From positions 1-7,080 of the forward strand of contig JACIYY010000030.1 of the NCBI GenBank assembly GCA_014359685.1: a stretch of DNA of 7,080 nt, in the 5' to 3' direction. Position numbers and translations under genes: made by a program. The notes under the pieces were generated by a model that saw only the letters and a list, made by a program, of their open reading frames with translations, did not search any database and had not been told where the DNA came from. The first letter of the stretch is position 1; the number at the start of each line of letters is the position of its first letter. This document shows, piece by piece, positions 6,309-7,080 of this stretch. This stretch comes from Porphyrobacter sp. (GTDB lineage Bacteria > Pseudomonadota > Alphaproteobacteria > Sphingomonadales > Sphingomonadaceae).

Positions 6309-6678
6309 CCAGCCGCCGCTCGATCGGGGCGAGCACGCCGGACAGGTCATGGCCGCGCTTCAGGACCTGGCCCTGTTCGCCGAACAGCGCCCACATCCCC
6401 TGCCGCTGGCGCAGCGCCGGGCGCTTCTCCAGCCGCATCTGCGGATATTCGGCGGTGCGGCGAAAGGCGGCGAAGCTGGCGCAATCGCGGGTGAAGCCCA
6501 TCGCATAATCGCGCCATTCGCCGGCCGCGACCATCCGGCCGTAAAGGTCGAGGATGCGCAGCAGCTCGGCCCGCTCGAACCCGACCTGCGACGGGGCGCC
6601 GCCGCGCGCCGCGGCGCCGGGGAAGGCGAGAATGTCGGCGGCGCTGGCGCCGGGCTGGCCCGGATGCTGCGGGCTCAC
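6289..6678 (-). CDS. DUF2794 family protein of unknown function
   Basis: A 129-aa protein. Residues 1-30 are a Pro/Ala/Gly-rich variable leader; residues 32-127 match the DUF2794 pattern known from alphaproteobacteria: FERAELLRILDLYGRMVAAGEW, then RDYAMGF, FRRTAEYP, LEKRPALRQRQGMW, and KRGHDL near the end. No signal peptide or membrane segment is present; it is predicted to be cytoplasmic. The family has no established function that I know of. I chose the GTG at 6678 because it overlaps the stop of the upstream acetyltransferase gene as GTGA, indicating translational coupling. A longer frame back to 6867 would add 63 Arg-rich residues that are plainly antiframe translation of the acetyltransferase tail. 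The 3' end overlaps the gph 3' end by 20 bp. Pairing with the acetyltransferase gene is the only functional hint. Confidence 0.85.
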   Translation of the reverse strand: MSPQHPGQPGASAADILAFPGAAARGGAPSQVGFERAELLRILDLYGRMVAAGEWRDYAMGFTRDCASFAAFRRTAEYPQMRLEKRPALRQRQGMWALFGEQGQVLKRGHDLSGVLAPIERRLVKLVEG

Positions 6679-7080
6679 GTCCCGCCGAGGCCCCCGCGCT
6701 CGCTGCCGGCCGCGCCGTCGCCGCTGGCCCCGCCACCGCTGGCGGCTGTCCGCAACGACCGGCGGCGGGGCTGCGCGCGCAGCGCGGCGAGCTCGGCGCG
6801 CAGCTCGGCCAGCTGCTGCTCCAGAGCGCCGATCCGCTCGACCGTGGCGTCGGGCAGCGGTGCGCACGGCTCCTCCCCCCGGTCGGGGCAGGGGGTGCCA
6901 TAGGGCAGGAACTCGCGCAGCCAGGTCTCCGCCGGCACCAGCGTCGAGCGGGCCTTGAGGCCGATCATCGTCGCGCCTTCGGGCACGTCGTCGGTGACCA
7001 CCGCATTGGCGCCGACCCGCGCGCGCTCCCCGACCACGATCGGGCCGATGATCTGCGCGCCCGATCCGATGATGACGTTG
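6675..7080 (-). CDS. Serine O-acetyltransferase-like hexapeptide-repeat protein, C-terminal part (5' end outside window)
   Basis: The frame is open to the right edge, so about the last 134 residues are seen. The first part, from IIGSGAQIIGPIVVG through ARVGANAVVTDDVPEGATMIG, is left-handed beta-helix hexapeptide repeat, closing with the 'GxxAR' turn seen in serine acetyltransferases. SAT makes O-acetylserine from serine and acetyl-CoA for cysteine synthesis. The following segment, STLVPAETWLREFLPYGTPC, resembles alphaproteobacterial CysE/EpsC proteins as I remember them. A heptad-like helix follows (VERIGALEQQLAELRAEL), a probable short coiled coil, then an Arg cluster and a Gly/Ala/Ser-rich tail ending GGT. 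The usual C-terminal Ile that docks into cysteine synthase is absent. The catalytic His/Asp residues lie outside the window, so another hexapeptide acyltransferase cannot be excluded. The TGA overlaps the GTG of the DUF2794 gene. Confidence 0.72.
   Translation of the reverse strand, partial: NVIIGSGAQIIGPIVVGERARVGANAVVTDDVPEGATMIGLKARSTLVPAETWLREFLPYGTPCPDRGEEPCAPLPDATVERIGALEQQLAELRAELAALRAQPRRRSLRTAASGGGASGDGAAGSERGGLGGT

Noticed and set aside
6349..6903. Plus-strand open frame opposite DUF2794 and the acetyltransferase tail
   Set aside because: Low-complexity Arg/Ala/Pro-rich translation, antisense to two genes coupled by a GTGA overlap.

Overview
The window is very GC-rich chromosomal DNA with tightly packed, mostly housekeeping genes. 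Protein style and gene order (glnE-bcp-M23 peptidase; glmU-glmS; a serine acetyltransferase followed by a DUF2794 gene) suggest an alphaproteobacterium, most likely a sphingomonad (Sphingomonadales). That assignment is inferred from recognised protein families, not from a marker gene or a search.

Layout from left to right. (1) Positions 1-981, plus strand: the 3' end of glnE (glutamine synthetase adenylyltransferase) overlaps by ATGA with bcp, a PrxQ-type peroxiredoxin. (2) After a 253-bp gap, a secreted M23 (LytM-type) metallopeptidase is encoded at 1235-1906, plus strand. (3) The gap 1907-2288 (382 bp) has no intact gene. It holds small GC-rich hairpins and a decayed, frameshifted fragment of an IS5-type transposase on the minus strand. 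(4) Positions 2289-5526, minus strand: glmU then glmS, 22 bp apart. They encode the first and last enzymes of the fructose-6-phosphate to UDP-N-acetylglucosamine route; glmM is not in this window. (5) Divergent from glmU after 62 bp, gph (HAD-family phosphoglycolate phosphatase) runs on the plus strand at 5589-6308. (6) Converging on gph from the right, minus strand: a 5'-truncated serine O-acetyltransferase-like gene, joined by a GTGA overlap to a small DUF2794 gene whose 3' end overlaps the end of gph by 20 bp.

Functionally the window combines nitrogen control (GlnE), peroxide defence (Bcp), cell-wall remodelling (M23 peptidase), cell-envelope precursor supply (GlmU/GlmS), metabolite repair (Gph) and cysteine biosynthesis (SAT). 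I see no CRISPR array, phage, toxin-antitoxin module, biosynthetic cluster or RNA gene, and no evidence of a new multi-gene system. The points most worth a second look are the transposase relic, a near-perfect palindrome covering the glmU start codon, the one-cysteine peroxiredoxin, and the unusual C-terminal extension of the acetyltransferase.
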